Positions 1 through 9,857 are shown, numbered from the stretch's first letter. The stretch is 35,000 nucleotides of DNA from Anaeromyces robustus (GCA_002104895.1 MCFG01000234.1:1-35000); one strand, 5' to 3'. Notes: generated by a model from the letters alone, not told the origin. A program made the numbers and translations.

Positions 1-223
1 AATATCAAAGTTTGAAAAAAAAATTCACTAGTATTCATGAACGAAAAAAAAAAAGTTAAATGTGGTAGTAATTTTGAGTTAAAAACGATTAAATTAAGAT
101 GTTCAACTTATTAATATAAATTAATCTTAACAAACTATTTAATTTGGTATTTAAAAAAATTTTTTTTCTTTAAATTCTATAACATTTTAAAATTTAAATA
201 AAAAAAATTTATATAATAACTTT

Positions 224-273
<50 letters not shown>

Positions 274-892
274 AATAATTAAATTCAAAAAAATTAATTT
301 AAAAGTATGAATAATTAAAATTAAAAAAATTAAATATAATAATGTTAAATTACTATTTAGATGCCTACCAAATAATTTAACCAAAATAAAAAAAAAAAAA
401 AATTTTTATATATAATATATGTAATAATAAAAATAATTTTTTTCTTATATAATAATAGTTTTTTTTTTTTTTTTTTAAATATACACACAAAAAAAAATTA
501 TATGTGTACATGTAGTTTTTTTTTATATATAATAATAATTTTTTTTTATATGATAATATTCTTTTTTGTATATGTACTTGTACATATATCTAGGTTAATA
601 TTACTTAAAACTAATAATCCTATAATGGATTGAAAATTAAATTAATTATAAAATCTCTCGAGTATGTATACAAGACATTTTACATATAATTTTAATTTGA
701 AATATAAGTAAAAGTAACCAAAAAAAAAAAATAAAATTAAAAAAAAAAAATTTTTTTTTTCTTTATTTTCATCTACATATATCTATCTATATATATATAA
801 TCTAAAAAAATTATATATATATTTAAAATTAATAAAATATAAAGCGAGAGATACTAAAAAAAAAAATGGAAAAAAAAAACGTAAAAAATAAG
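1..892. repeat. 3' flank of tRNA-Ser copy 1; part of the 1.5-kb tRNA unit
   Basis: AT-rich, no credible gene. The stretch from the window start recurs, in the same order, near 4016-4330, 8995-9710 and 10570-11204: a block with ACTAGTATTCATGAAC, then TTATTAATATAAATTAATC, then a run of homopolymers, and (in the copies before tRNA copies 1 and 3) AATCCTATAATGGATTG with a CTCTCGAGTAT block. It is therefore the distal part of a tandem unit whose other end lies left of the window. A poly-T tract of about 30 bases lies near 239-269. Nearest the tRNA, on its sense strand, a T6 run about 8 bases past the gene end is the likely Pol III terminator. Confidence 0.75.
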
Positions 893-974
893 CGACAGCT
901 GCAGGGTTTGAACCTGCGCAGGCAGAGCCTATTAGATTTCAAGTCTAACTCCTTAACCACTCGGACAAACTGTC
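893..974 (-). tRNA. tRNA-Ser(UGA), copy 1
   Basis: 82-nt class II tRNA with a long variable arm. The acceptor strands GACAGTT and AGCTGTC pair with discriminator G. The anticodon loop CTTGAAA carries UGA, which reads UCA. The T arm contains GGTTCAAACCC, a good B box. No intron. The gene is one of five near-identical copies in the window. It has no class I LTR at its 14-bp site, so its native 5' flank is still joined to it; the first foreign element (LTR F) starts 65 bp upstream. Confidence 0.97.
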
Positions 975-1039
975 TTTCCTTGTTTCAAAATTTTTTAGTA
1001 ATTATATAATTATAATTTGGGTATTTATGTGTTTTTTTT
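975..1039 (-). promoter_or_regulatory. Native 5' flank of tRNA-Ser with TATA-like box
   Basis: This block precedes tRNA-Ser copies 1 and 3 directly and recurs, separated by an insert, behind copies 2, 4 and 5 (8302-8357, 12341-12397, 24939-24993). It reads, from the gene outward, GTTTCAAA, a T-run, a TATATAATTATA block and TGTGT plus a T9 tract. TATATA at 1003-1008 lies 29-34 bp upstream of the mature tRNA, the place expected for a TFIIIB-binding box. The T9 tract is the class II insertion site. Confidence 0.7.
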
Positions 1040-1733
1040 TGTCAAGACATCAAGTGCAATTGAAATTAGAATTTATAATTTCAATTATTTTGATATATAA
1101 TATTATTATTTATTATAATAATTATTAATAATTTTTTATAATAATTATATATAATAATTATTATTATAATATTTTATTTTAAATATTATAATTTAAGATT
1201 ATTTAAATAATCTAATAATATATTTTAATATATATATTATTTATATATATTCAATTATATTGAATAATATATTAATTTTATTACTATTTAATATCGATAT
1301 TAATAACTTATTATATTACAAATTATTAATTATATTATACGTTAACGTATCACTTTAAATTAATGTATTAAATTAATGTATTAATATTTTATATTATATT
1401 TTATATTATTATTATCAAACTTACAAAGTATAAAAGAACATAACATAAAGTTATATTTAATGTTCTTTGTAAGGTTATTAACACCTGAATTATATAGTTA
1501 TATTAATATTATCAATATCTTATTTTTAAATAAAATTTACTATTAAAAAGTTAATCTTAAAGTGTTATTATTATTATTAAATAAATATTGTGTTATTTGC
1601 ATTACAATTAATTTAGTTATTATTTAAATATTATTTAATTATAAAAACTATTTAATTATAAAAACTATATAATTAGTCATTCGACCTAGTAGACTTATTT
1701 AAATTAGAAAATAATCCAGTTGGAAACTTAACA
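1040..1733 (+). mobile_element. Solo LTR, family F (694 bp)
   Basis: The block begins TGTCAAG and ends CTTAACA, the TG...CA form of LTRs, with T5 on both sides (1035-1039 and 1734-1738). It separates the tRNA 5' flank from LTR B. A 10-bp inverted repeat, AATTGAAATT at 1058-1067 and AATTTCAATT at 1077-1086, lies just inside the left end. A block near 1420-1480 containing TTACAAAG resembles one in families E and B, so these LTRs are probably related. No internal coding region, so a solo LTR fossil. Transcription direction is not known. Confidence 0.7.
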
Positions 1734-1738
1734 TTTTT

Positions 1739-3079
1739 TGTCGCGAATATTAGTGGATTTAAAATTGAAATTCACTAATAGATCAATTACATTTAAATTT
1801 CGTTATTGACTAAATCACTTAAAATTCGATTTTCAATAAAATAAACAAATATTAAAAAGTAATTAAATTGATATTGTAAAGGGTTTGGACAAATTAAATA
1901 AATATTAATCAACTTAATTTAACCCTTAAGATATTAATAAAAATAATCAGAAGAAAAATAACGATAACTCACCAAATATTGAAGATTTCCGCCGCTTCGC
2001 TTTGATTTTATGCTCATTGAGAAGCTCTGCTCGAGAGCTACAACATATCTGAATTTCAGCCCATTTGGACCACTGGTTGGCGAGATATTGGACTTTAAAG
2101 GTTTACACAATATAAAAATATAATTAAATATTTACAAGGATCCATAAATAAATAATTATAAAATTTATATAGATAAAATCTTTTTATTTCAATAATTATA
2201 TTATAATTTATAATAATAATAATTATTCAGATATACAGAAAACGCCTTCAAATAATTTATAAAATATTAATTAGAATAATAATAATAATTTATATAATAT
2301 ATTATAATAATTGTTAATTATTTTTATAAAAAATTAGAATAGTTGATTATTATATTAATTTACAGAAATTCTTAGAATTCTAAAAAAAATCTCAAAAAGA
2401 TTTAAAATTTACTTAAGATCTTAAATAATTAAAAATATCCCATTTTATCTATAATAATTAATTATACAGAAAAGATCATAAAAATCCAAAGATAAAAATA
2501 ATTAATATATAGATAAATAATTAAATAGTATACTAAATAATTAAATAATTAAATAGTTAACTAGTTAGATAATTAGAATAGTTATAAATCTAAATCTTAG
2601 ATTATGATTCTTATCATTAAATTTATTAATAGTTTATATAGTTTTATATTAGTTTTATATAGTTAGATTTTTATCAATATTATTTTATTCATATATTTTA
2701 TTTAAAATTATACATGTATAAATATGTTATCAATAGATTATAATAATTAAATGTATTAATAATTATTAGATTTAGAAAAAGTATAAATAAGGATTGAAAT
2801 TACAATTCCTTTTAATCTTTGTAAGATTATTAACTAATCTAAAATTGAATTAACGACTTAATAATCTAATTATTATTTAAACTTTTCTTAATTAATTATT
2901 AATAAAAAATATTATTATAAAACTTAATTATTTTAAAAAGTGTTCTTTAATTAATTAATTTCTTGTGTATTAATAAATAAATTTGCCTATTAATTATATA
3001 TTTGTTTAATTAGTTATTTTGTTATTAATTAAACATCTTGACCTGACCATTATTAAACCAAAACTACCCACATTTAACA
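1739..3079 (+). mobile_element. Solo LTR-like element, family B (1341 bp), near-complete
   Basis: The block begins TGTCGCGAATATTAG and ends CATTTAACA, flanked by T5. A copy of exactly the same length lies inverted at 23598-24938 and reads nearly identical, so both are young. Features from the left: a hairpin at 1749-1779 (ATTAGTG/CACTAAT arms); the pair AAGGGTT...AACCCTT spanning about 1879-1929; and a strikingly GC-richer 120-bp core at about 1980-2100. No open frame. TG...CA ends and a 5-bp repeat favour an LTR over a DNA transposon, although 1.3 kb is long for an LTR. Confidence 0.65.
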
Positions 3080-3085
3080 TTTTTT

Positions 3086-4015
3086 CCTAACATTATGAAT
3101 AACTAATGAATTTAAATATTAAACTCATTAAAATAAAAAATTCAGTTAAAATTATACTTTGAAATTGATAATTTTTAAAAAAAATTCAATTTTTATTATA
3201 TAAATCAATAATAATTAAAAAATAATATATTTATTAGAGTTTAAAAATTTAAAGGGTTTGGACCAAAACATAAATTAGGGAGGTGTCCCATTTCGCCAAG
3301 TCACTATTTATTATTTATTATTTATTATTTATTAAAATAAAATAATTTTTTAATATGGCGTATTTTTTAAAAAGTATAAATTTTTGTATATTAAGTTGGT
3401 GAAATGGGTCACATCCCATAAATTAATAATAATAATTTAACCCTTTTTAATTAATTAAGAAATGGAATATACACAAAAAAAAAAAATTAATTTATAAAAA
3501 CATTAATTGTCAAATACAAAAAATGAGTATTAGCTATGGTTCCTTTAGATTTTTATATTAATTGAGAAACTCTACTCAAAATCTACAATATATCAATTTT
3601 CTCAGTTATTTATAATTACTATTTCAAGAGATATTATACAAAAAAAAAATTATCATCTATAAAAAATTAGATAAATGATTTAAAAGGTCTCTTTAAATTA
3701 AGTATCTAATATATTGATAAAATATATCATCTTTTTTGTTTTAATATATAAATATTAATACTAAAGTAAAAAGAATTATTAGTATTTTATTAACTTTTTT
3801 AATTTTCAGTATTCTTACTTTTAAATAATAATAATAATATTATTATTCATTTATTTATTAAATAAAACCATTAATATTAAAAAAATCATAAAACAAATTT
3901 TAAAACTTATTTTTTATTATTATTATATAAATTTTAAAGTATTATAAACTTTAAAAGAAAATTCAATTTTAAATAAATTGGTTAATATCAAAAAAGAAGT
4001 TTCATTTAATTTTTT
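3086..4015 (+). mobile_element. Family D LTR relic (diverged cousin of B), hosting a MITE
   Basis: Same architecture as B but more diverged: a hairpin near the left end (AATGA...TCATT), the AAAGGGTT...AACCCTTT pair, then a core recognisable as B's (GAGAAACTCTACTCAAAATC and CAAGAGATATT). Other copies start near 8358 and 9858, each directly after the T9 tract of a tRNA-Ser flank, which shows D occupied the class II site before B and F. The right boundary is not sharply visible; 4015 is where the tRNA-distal block begins. A 140-bp MITE sits inside it. Confidence 0.5.
3278..3417. mobile_element. 140-bp hAT-like MITE with 8-bp target duplication
   Basis: The terminal inverted repeats are 22 bp, GGGAGGTGTCCCATTTCGCC at the left and, on the other strand, GGGATGTGACCCATTTCACC, matching at 19 of 22 positions. 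ATAAATTA flanks both sides (3270-3277 and 3418-3425). The empty site survives in the sister unit at 10005-10020, where a single ATAAATTA joins the same neighbours, and a near match lies at about 8518. This proves insertion. An 8-bp duplication fits hAT-type elements. The interior is a TTTA microsatellite with no coding capacity, so movement would have needed a transposase from elsewhere. Confidence 0.85.
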
Positions 4016-4091
4016 AAGAAATATCATAGTTTGAAAAAAAAATTCACTAGTATTCATAAAAAAAAAAAAGTAAAATGTGGTAGTAAATTTA

Positions 4092-4262
4092 AAAAAAAAA
4101 TTAATAAAAAAGTTATTATATAAAATTATTTTTTTATTTAAATTTTAAAATGTTATAGAATTTAAAGAAAATTTATTTTTTTTAAATATTTAATTAAATA
4201 GTTTGTTAAGATTAATTTATATTAATAAATTGAATATCTTAATTTAATCGTTTTTTTTTTTT
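4092..4262 (-). repeat. Inverted segment within the tRNA-distal unit
   Basis: The roughly 170 bases between the GTGGTAGTAAATTT block and the AAAGTATGAATAATTAAAATT block are the reverse complement of the equivalent segment at 79-245 and 10692-10855. Here one reads TTGTTAAGATTAATTTATAT followed by TTAATTTAATCG; in the other copies the same words appear on the opposite strand in the opposite order. The ends are A- and T-runs, which could have acted as short inverted repeats. Confidence 0.7.
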
Positions 4263-4330
4263 AATAATTAAATTAAAATTATTATTTAAAAGTATGAATA
4301 ATTAAAATTAAAAAAAAAAAAAAAACGCAT

Positions 4331-5275
4331 GATTTGAAACATTTGCATTGATATTAAAATATATATATATATATATAATAAAATAAATAAATAAATATAC
4401 GGAAATTAGAAATTTGATTAGGATTCATATAATAAATTTTATAATACTTCAGAATATCAAGAATATTAGGAAATTTTAAAATTTCGGATATTCTAGAATA
4501 TGAAAATTTTTAATATTAATATTGTTATGGCAATGAATTATTATACTGAATTAACTAGTTTAGAAATAAATGAAAAACTCTTTGTAATTTACTGAAAGTA
4601 CGGTTTCTAAACCTGCTTATAAAAATCAAAATGATGCAATTTATGGAGGTCTTAAATGAAACTTGAAAATCTAAAAAAAAAAAAAAAATGTACTAAAAAC
4701 TTGATAAACTTTTTCTAATTTTTGACTTTATAAATAGATTTAGTAAAGAATATAATGAAATAATTAATAAGAAAAATATTATCTATATCAAATGGTAATA
4801 CAAATAAATAAATATTATTAAGAGGGATTTCTTTTTTCTTTACTATAATATCAAATAAAATAATAATATTATTATTTTATTTTAATTTTTTTTTAGAAAT
4901 AAATTCTATAAGACATTCTATTTGTACTAATCTCTCAAAAAAATAATGAAATGAATATTACTGTATTACTTCAGGAAAAAATAATAAAATTAATCCTTTA
5001 GATATCAAAAAAAAAAATAAATATTTTTAGATGATCTATCATATTACTTATACTTATACATCAAGTTCTTTACATTATTGGAATATTGGAAAACCACATA
5101 AATAATAAATGAAATATGACAAATATATATGAATATGAAAATGATATTGATTACATTGAAACACTTTTAAATCAAACTTACTGAGTAAGTTTCGATAATA
5201 AAAATGAAAATAAATTTAATGATGATGATCCTTTGAGTAACTTTGATATTTCAAATTTTTATTAATAATAAAAAC

Positions 5276-5306
<31 letters not shown>

Positions 5307-5735
5307 TATAATGAATTTTTAAATGATATCACTAAAACTTTAAAATTAAAAAAAAAATATTTCACAAGCTATAAAAAAGGATTTTAAAAAATAAAAAAAA
5401 ATTTTTTTCATTTTATTATTATTATTAAAATAAAATATATATATATAATTTTTATATATATAATTTTTTTCATTTTATTATTATTATTTTATAATATATA
5501 TAAATATTTATAAAAAAAAGAAAAAGAAAAAGAAATAAAATATTAAATAAAAAATAAAATAAAATAAAAATTATAAATTATAAATTAAAAATTAAATATA
5601 TATTATATATAAAAAAGAGACTTGAAATATTTTTAAAATTTAATATATTTTTCATTTTAGATATATATATATATATAACATAAGAACTGTTTTTTTTTTT
5701 TTTAATGATACTAAAAAAAAAATGGAAAAATTAAG
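4331..5735 (+). pseudogene. AT-rich insert with possible decayed coding remnant (about 4515-5270)
   Basis: This stretch replaces the usual tRNA-distal sequence and is absent from the sister units. Short protein-like runs are visible on the plus strand but are separated by stops and shifts, for example an acidic tail at about 5117-5266 (NIYEYENDIDYIETLL, then FNDDDPLSNFDISNFY before a stop) and an earlier run around 4530-4580 (YYTELTSLEINEKLF). I do not recognise the family; a lost DNA transposase or an unknown host protein are both possible. The rest, 5280-5720, is TA and A-rich simple sequence. Confidence 0.3.
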
Positions 5736-5817
5736 CGACAGCTGCAGGGTTTGAACCTGCGCAGGCAGAGCCTATTAGATTTCAAGTCTAACTCCTTAAC
5801 CACTCGGACAAACTGTC
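5736..5817 (-). tRNA. tRNA-Ser(UGA), copy 2
   Basis: 82 nt, identical in the mature region to copy 1, with anticodon UGA in a CTTGAAA loop, a long variable arm and an intact B box. T5 follows a few bases beyond the 3' end. Its 5' side carries the deepest stack in the window: 10 unique bases, TCAT, H1, TCAT, C, TCAT, G, then the native flank. Confidence 0.97.
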
Positions 5818-5831
5818 TTCGCTTGTTTCAT

Positions 5832-6501
5832 TGATACGAACCTCATAGAAATATAGCTTTAAAGTAGATTATGATAATTATATACCTATGTAAATAAATA
5901 TAAATTTACAATATTAATAATGTAAAATTGTATTATACACATATAATTAATTATTATAATCAATTTACCAATAGTATTAAAGGAAATTAATATAGAATAA
6001 GACTATAAAATAATAAATTTTAATAAATAAAAATAAATTAAGAGAAAAAAAAAAAAAAAAAAAAATAATTAAGAAAATATAGAGAAATAAATATTTAAAT
6101 AGTTATCAAATAGTGAATAATTATATAAAATTTTAAATATATTACTAAGGTAATTAAGCTAAATATTAGGAATATATTAAGAAAATAATATTTATCTTAG
6201 AGAATTACCTTAATAATAATAGTAATAATAATAATAATTAGAACTTAATATTAAACTTATTATAAGAATACAAACATTGTAAAAGATAATTATTATTAGT
6301 GTAGAAAGACTAATAATTAAATAAAATAAATAAACATTACGACTTTAAAACATAAATTCATTTTAGTTATTGTTTATAAAATAATAACATGTTTAAGTAT
6401 ATTTTTATAAATCTTTATACTAGAATATATTATTTTATATTTAACAACTTGTAGTTTCCCTAAATAAATAAAAATTGATACTATTTGAAAAAGTTGTATC
6501 A
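5832..6501. mobile_element. Solo LTR H1 (670 bp), class I site, 14 bp from tRNA-Ser copy 2
   Basis: The block begins TGATACGAACC and ends GTTGTATCA, so the ends form the inverted pair TGATAC/GTATCA. TCAT flanks both sides (5828-5831, 6502-6505), a 4-bp target duplication. The ends match those of the tandem LTR array at 24994-27622. A small stem (ATTAGT...ACTAAT) near 6298 recalls the tetraloop hairpin of element C. No coding region is seen. By position it is the last arrival in this stack. Confidence 0.65.
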
Positions 6502-6505
6502 TCAT

Positions 6506-7724
6506 TGATACAATATTCCCTTATATACACATTATTTCTAAACCCATATTTTTAAACCTTTTATCCCATATAAACTAACATTTAATAAAACTTCTTTATA
6601 ATATTATTAATATCTTAAAACATAATAATTTTATCTATATTAAAAATTATTTTTATATTATCAATATTTTATTAATATCTTAAAATAAATTATAAATATT
6701 TTATTAATATCAAATAAATTTTATTAATACTTTATAATTAATATTCTTATAATAAATTTTATCAATATTCTTATAATAAATAAATATTATTAATATTTTA
6801 TATTAAATAAATCCTATTAATATCTTATAATAAATTCTATATCTTTATTAATATTTTAAATAAATCTTATTAATATTTTATAATAAAACTTTATATATAA
6901 TAAATAATATTTTAAATAATATTTTATCAATATCAAATATTTTATAACACTTTATTAATACATTTTATTTATATTCTTATAACAATAATTATTAATATTT
7001 CTAATTCTAACCTTTAATAAATTTAATACTTCAATATAATTATAATAATAAATATTTATAATAATAAATATATAAATAATTATAATTAAATAATATTATC
7101 CACTCCTTTCCCTTTTTCCCTTATCCTTTCCCTCCAACTTAAAAACCCTGGACAAATACAGAAAATAAATATTCTGTATAATATTAAAATAAAATAAAAT
7201 AAAAATAATAATAAAAATTAATTATAAAATAAATGAATTATTTATAAAATGTATAATACAGAAGTTAAATGTATTTCTGTATAAAAGTATAATATTTATT
7301 TTTAATTTTTATTTAAAACACTAAATAGATTAATAAAAATATTTAATAATTAGAATAGAAAATATTAATAAATAATAATAACAATAATAATTAATATTAA
7401 AATAAATCTTAGAATATAATATTTAGAATAGAGAATTATATTATAAAATAAATAATAATAATTAGATTAATTAAATAAATAATAATAATAATAATAGTCG
7501 AAAGACTATAATAATAAAATTCATGTATTATAAAAGGAGGATAATTTTTCTTTCTTTTATAAAACGATCAATAATTTGTATTTAAAAATAAGAATAATAA
7601 AAATAAAAGAAGAGTTAAACAAAAGATTATTTTATTTTTAATTTTATTGATTCATTAGTAATAATTATTTAGTATATAAGTTAATTATATTTATTGTTTA
7701 TGAATATACATGTTTCCTGCATCA
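6506..7724. mobile_element. LTR-like element C (1219 bp)
   Basis: The block begins TGATACAATATTCCC and ends TTTCCTGCATCA, flanked by TCAT on both sides. Other copies are 22027-23597 (inverted) and a partial one at 13694-14383. Conserved inner features include a CT-rich stretch near 7105-7140, two hairpins with arms ATACAGAA/TTCTGTAT (7156-7179, 7256-7284), a GAAA tetraloop hairpin (7494-7509) and an AAAAGGAGGATAATTTTTC box just after it. No open frame of note. Confidence 0.6.
7494..7509 (+). other. GAAA tetraloop hairpin in element C
   Basis: ATAGTC-GAAA-GACTAT is a 6-bp perfect stem with a GNRA-type loop. It is preserved at 14148-14161 (5-bp stem) and, on the other strand, at 22241-22256, while the surrounding AT sequence drifts. 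This suggests a structured RNA within the element. Confidence 0.6.
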
Positions 7725-7727
7725 TCA

Positions 7728-8301
7728 TGATAAAGAATGAAATTTATAAAAATATAATTAATACTTGCTGAATTTCAAAATATTATAAAATTATTTAAAA
7801 TATAAATTATAAAATATTTAATTATTTAAATAATATTTAATATAAACAAATTATTTATTTTAACTATTTAATGTTCTTAATTTTAATAAATTAATATTTT
7901 ATTTATAAACAAACTTAAAAATAAGAAAATAATATAAAAAGAAAATGAAAAATTAATATTTTTAAAAATTGTTACTAATTATCCATAAAAATTAGAATAA
8001 TAATAATAATAATAATTAGAATAATAATATTTAAAATAACTACTAGATTAATAATAATTAAAGATTATAATAATAAATTTTATAATGTTTTTAATAACTA
8101 GATTTTAATATTTTTAATACATAAACGAGATGTATTAAATAAATTTATAATTTTAATAAAAGTAATTTTAAAACTAAAATATTAAACTTAATAAATTTCT
8201 TTTAAATTTATAACTAAATATGATTTAGACAATCATATATTTGAACAATGAAGTTATCACTTTCTATTTAATAGAATTAAGATAATTTCAACATTGTTTC
8301 A
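7728..8301. mobile_element. Solo LTR, family G, older member of the stack
   Basis: The block begins TGATAAAGAATGAAATTTAT, homologous to 11302 onwards (TGATAAATAATGAAATTTTT), and ends GAATTAAGATAATTTC...TTGTTTCA. TTCA lies at 8302-8305 and, before later insertions, at 5827-5830, giving a 4-bp target duplication one base off the TCAT used by H1 and C. It is shorter than the other G copy, so the two differ internally. Its outermost position makes it the oldest class I insertion here. Confidence 0.5.
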
Positions 8302-8357
8302 TTCAAATTTTTTTAGTGGTTATATAATTATAATTTGGGTATTTTATGTGTTTTTTT
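8302..8357 (-). promoter_or_regulatory. Displaced native flank of tRNA-Ser copy 2
   Basis: This is the same TTCAAA, T-run, TATATAATTATAATTTGGG and T9 block that touches tRNA copies 1 and 3, but here it is separated from its gene by about 2.5 kb of LTRs. It marks the left edge of the first 1.5-kb tandem unit. Confidence 0.7.
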
Positions 8358-8994
8358 TTCTCTAACATTATGAATAACTAATGAATTTAAATATTAAACT
8401 CATTAAAAATAAAAATTCAGTTAAAATTATACTTTAAAATTAATAATCTTTAAAAAAAATTCAATTTTTATTATATAAATCAATAATAATTAAAAAATAA
8501 TATATTTATTGGACCAAAATATAAATTAATAATAAAATTTAACCCTTTTTAATTAATTAAGAAATGGAATATACACAAAATAAAAAAAAAAAAAATTAAC
8601 TTAAAAAAACATTAATTTGTCAAATACAAAAAATGAGTATTAGCTTTGGTTCCTTTAGATTTTTATATTAATCGAGAAACTCTACTCAAAATTACAACAT
8701 ATCAAATTTTTCAGTTAATTATAATTTCTACTTCAAGAGATATTATACAAAAAAAAAAAAAAATTTTTTTCATCTATAAAAATTATATAAACGATTTAAA
8801 AGGGCTCCTTAAAATAAGTATCTAATATATTGATAAAATATATCATCTTTTTTGTTTTAATAAATAAATGTTAATATTAAAGTCAAAAGAATTATTAATA
8901 TTTCATTAATCTTTTAAATTTTCAGTATTCAATTATTATTATTTAAATTTTAAAATTCAATTTTAAATAAATTACTTAATATCAAAAAAATAGT
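8358..8994 (+). mobile_element. Family D LTR relic, first tandem unit
   Basis: Starts immediately after the T9 tract of the tRNA flank with CTCTAACATTATGAATAA. The AATGA...TCATT hairpin and the B-like core (about 8632-8745, GAGAAACTCTACTC and CAAGAGATATT) are present. It contains TATAAATTA, the empty target of the MITE seen in the 3086 copy. Its right boundary is uncertain. Confidence 0.5.
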
Positions 8995-9710
8995 TTCGTT
9001 TAATTTTTTAAGATATATCAAAATTTGAAAAAAAAAAATCATTAGTATTCATGTCCATTTATTAATATAAATTAATCTTAACAACTATTTAATTAAGTAT
9101 TTAAAAAAAAAATAAATTTTCTTTAAATTTTATAACATTTTAAAATTTAAATAAAAAAAATAATTTTATATCATAACTTTTTTATTAATTTTTTTTTTTA
9201 ATAAATAATTAAATTAAATTATTATTTAAAAGTATAAATAATTAAAATTAAAAAAATTAATATAATAATGTTAAATTTTAGATGTCTACCAAACAAAATA
9301 AAAAATAAAAAAATTATTTATATATAATAATAGTTTTTTTTTCGTTTTTTTTTAAAAAATAATATTTTTTTTTGTTTGTATGTGTACATATATCTAGGTT
9401 AATATAACTTGAAATTAATAATCCTATAATGGATTGAAAATTAAATTTATTATAAAATCTCTCGAGTATATACGAGTATATACACAAGATTTCCTCCATA
9501 TAATTTTAATTTGAAATATAAGTAAAAGTAACGAAAAAAAAAAAAATAAAATTAAAAAAAATGAAAAAAAAAATTTTTTTTTTCTTTATTTTCATCTATA
9601 TATATATGTAATTAATCTAAAAAAAAATAATTTATATATATTTAAAATTAGCAAAATATAAAACGTCAGATACTAAAAAAAAAAAATGTAAAAAAAATTT
9701 AAAAATTAAG

Positions 9711-9792
9711 CGACAGCTGCAGGGTTTGAACCTGCGCAGGCAGAGCCTATTAGATTTCAAGTCTAACTCCTTAACCACTCGGACAAACTATC
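9711..9792 (-). tRNA. tRNA-Ser(UGA), copy 3
   Basis: 82 nt, the same as copy 1 except that acceptor position 3 is U (GATAGTT), making a U-G pair with G70. Copy 5 at 27637 shares this variant. The native 5' flank is intact, with TATATA at 9821-9826, 29-34 bp upstream. No class I element is inserted here. Confidence 0.97.
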
Positions 9793-9857
9793 TTTGTTCA
9801 TTTCAAATTTTTTTAGTGGTTATATAATTATAATTTGAGTATTTTATGTGTTTTTTT

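Noticed and set aside
1739-3079. Family B as a non-autonomous DNA transposon
   Set aside because: Ends do not form matching inverted repeats beyond TGT, and flanking repeats are 5 bp as for LTRs. Not fully excluded.
9314-9499. 61-codon open frame on the minus strand
   Set aside because: Falls in the AT-rich tRNA-distal repeat, Lys/Asn/Ile/Tyr only, not kept open in the sister units.
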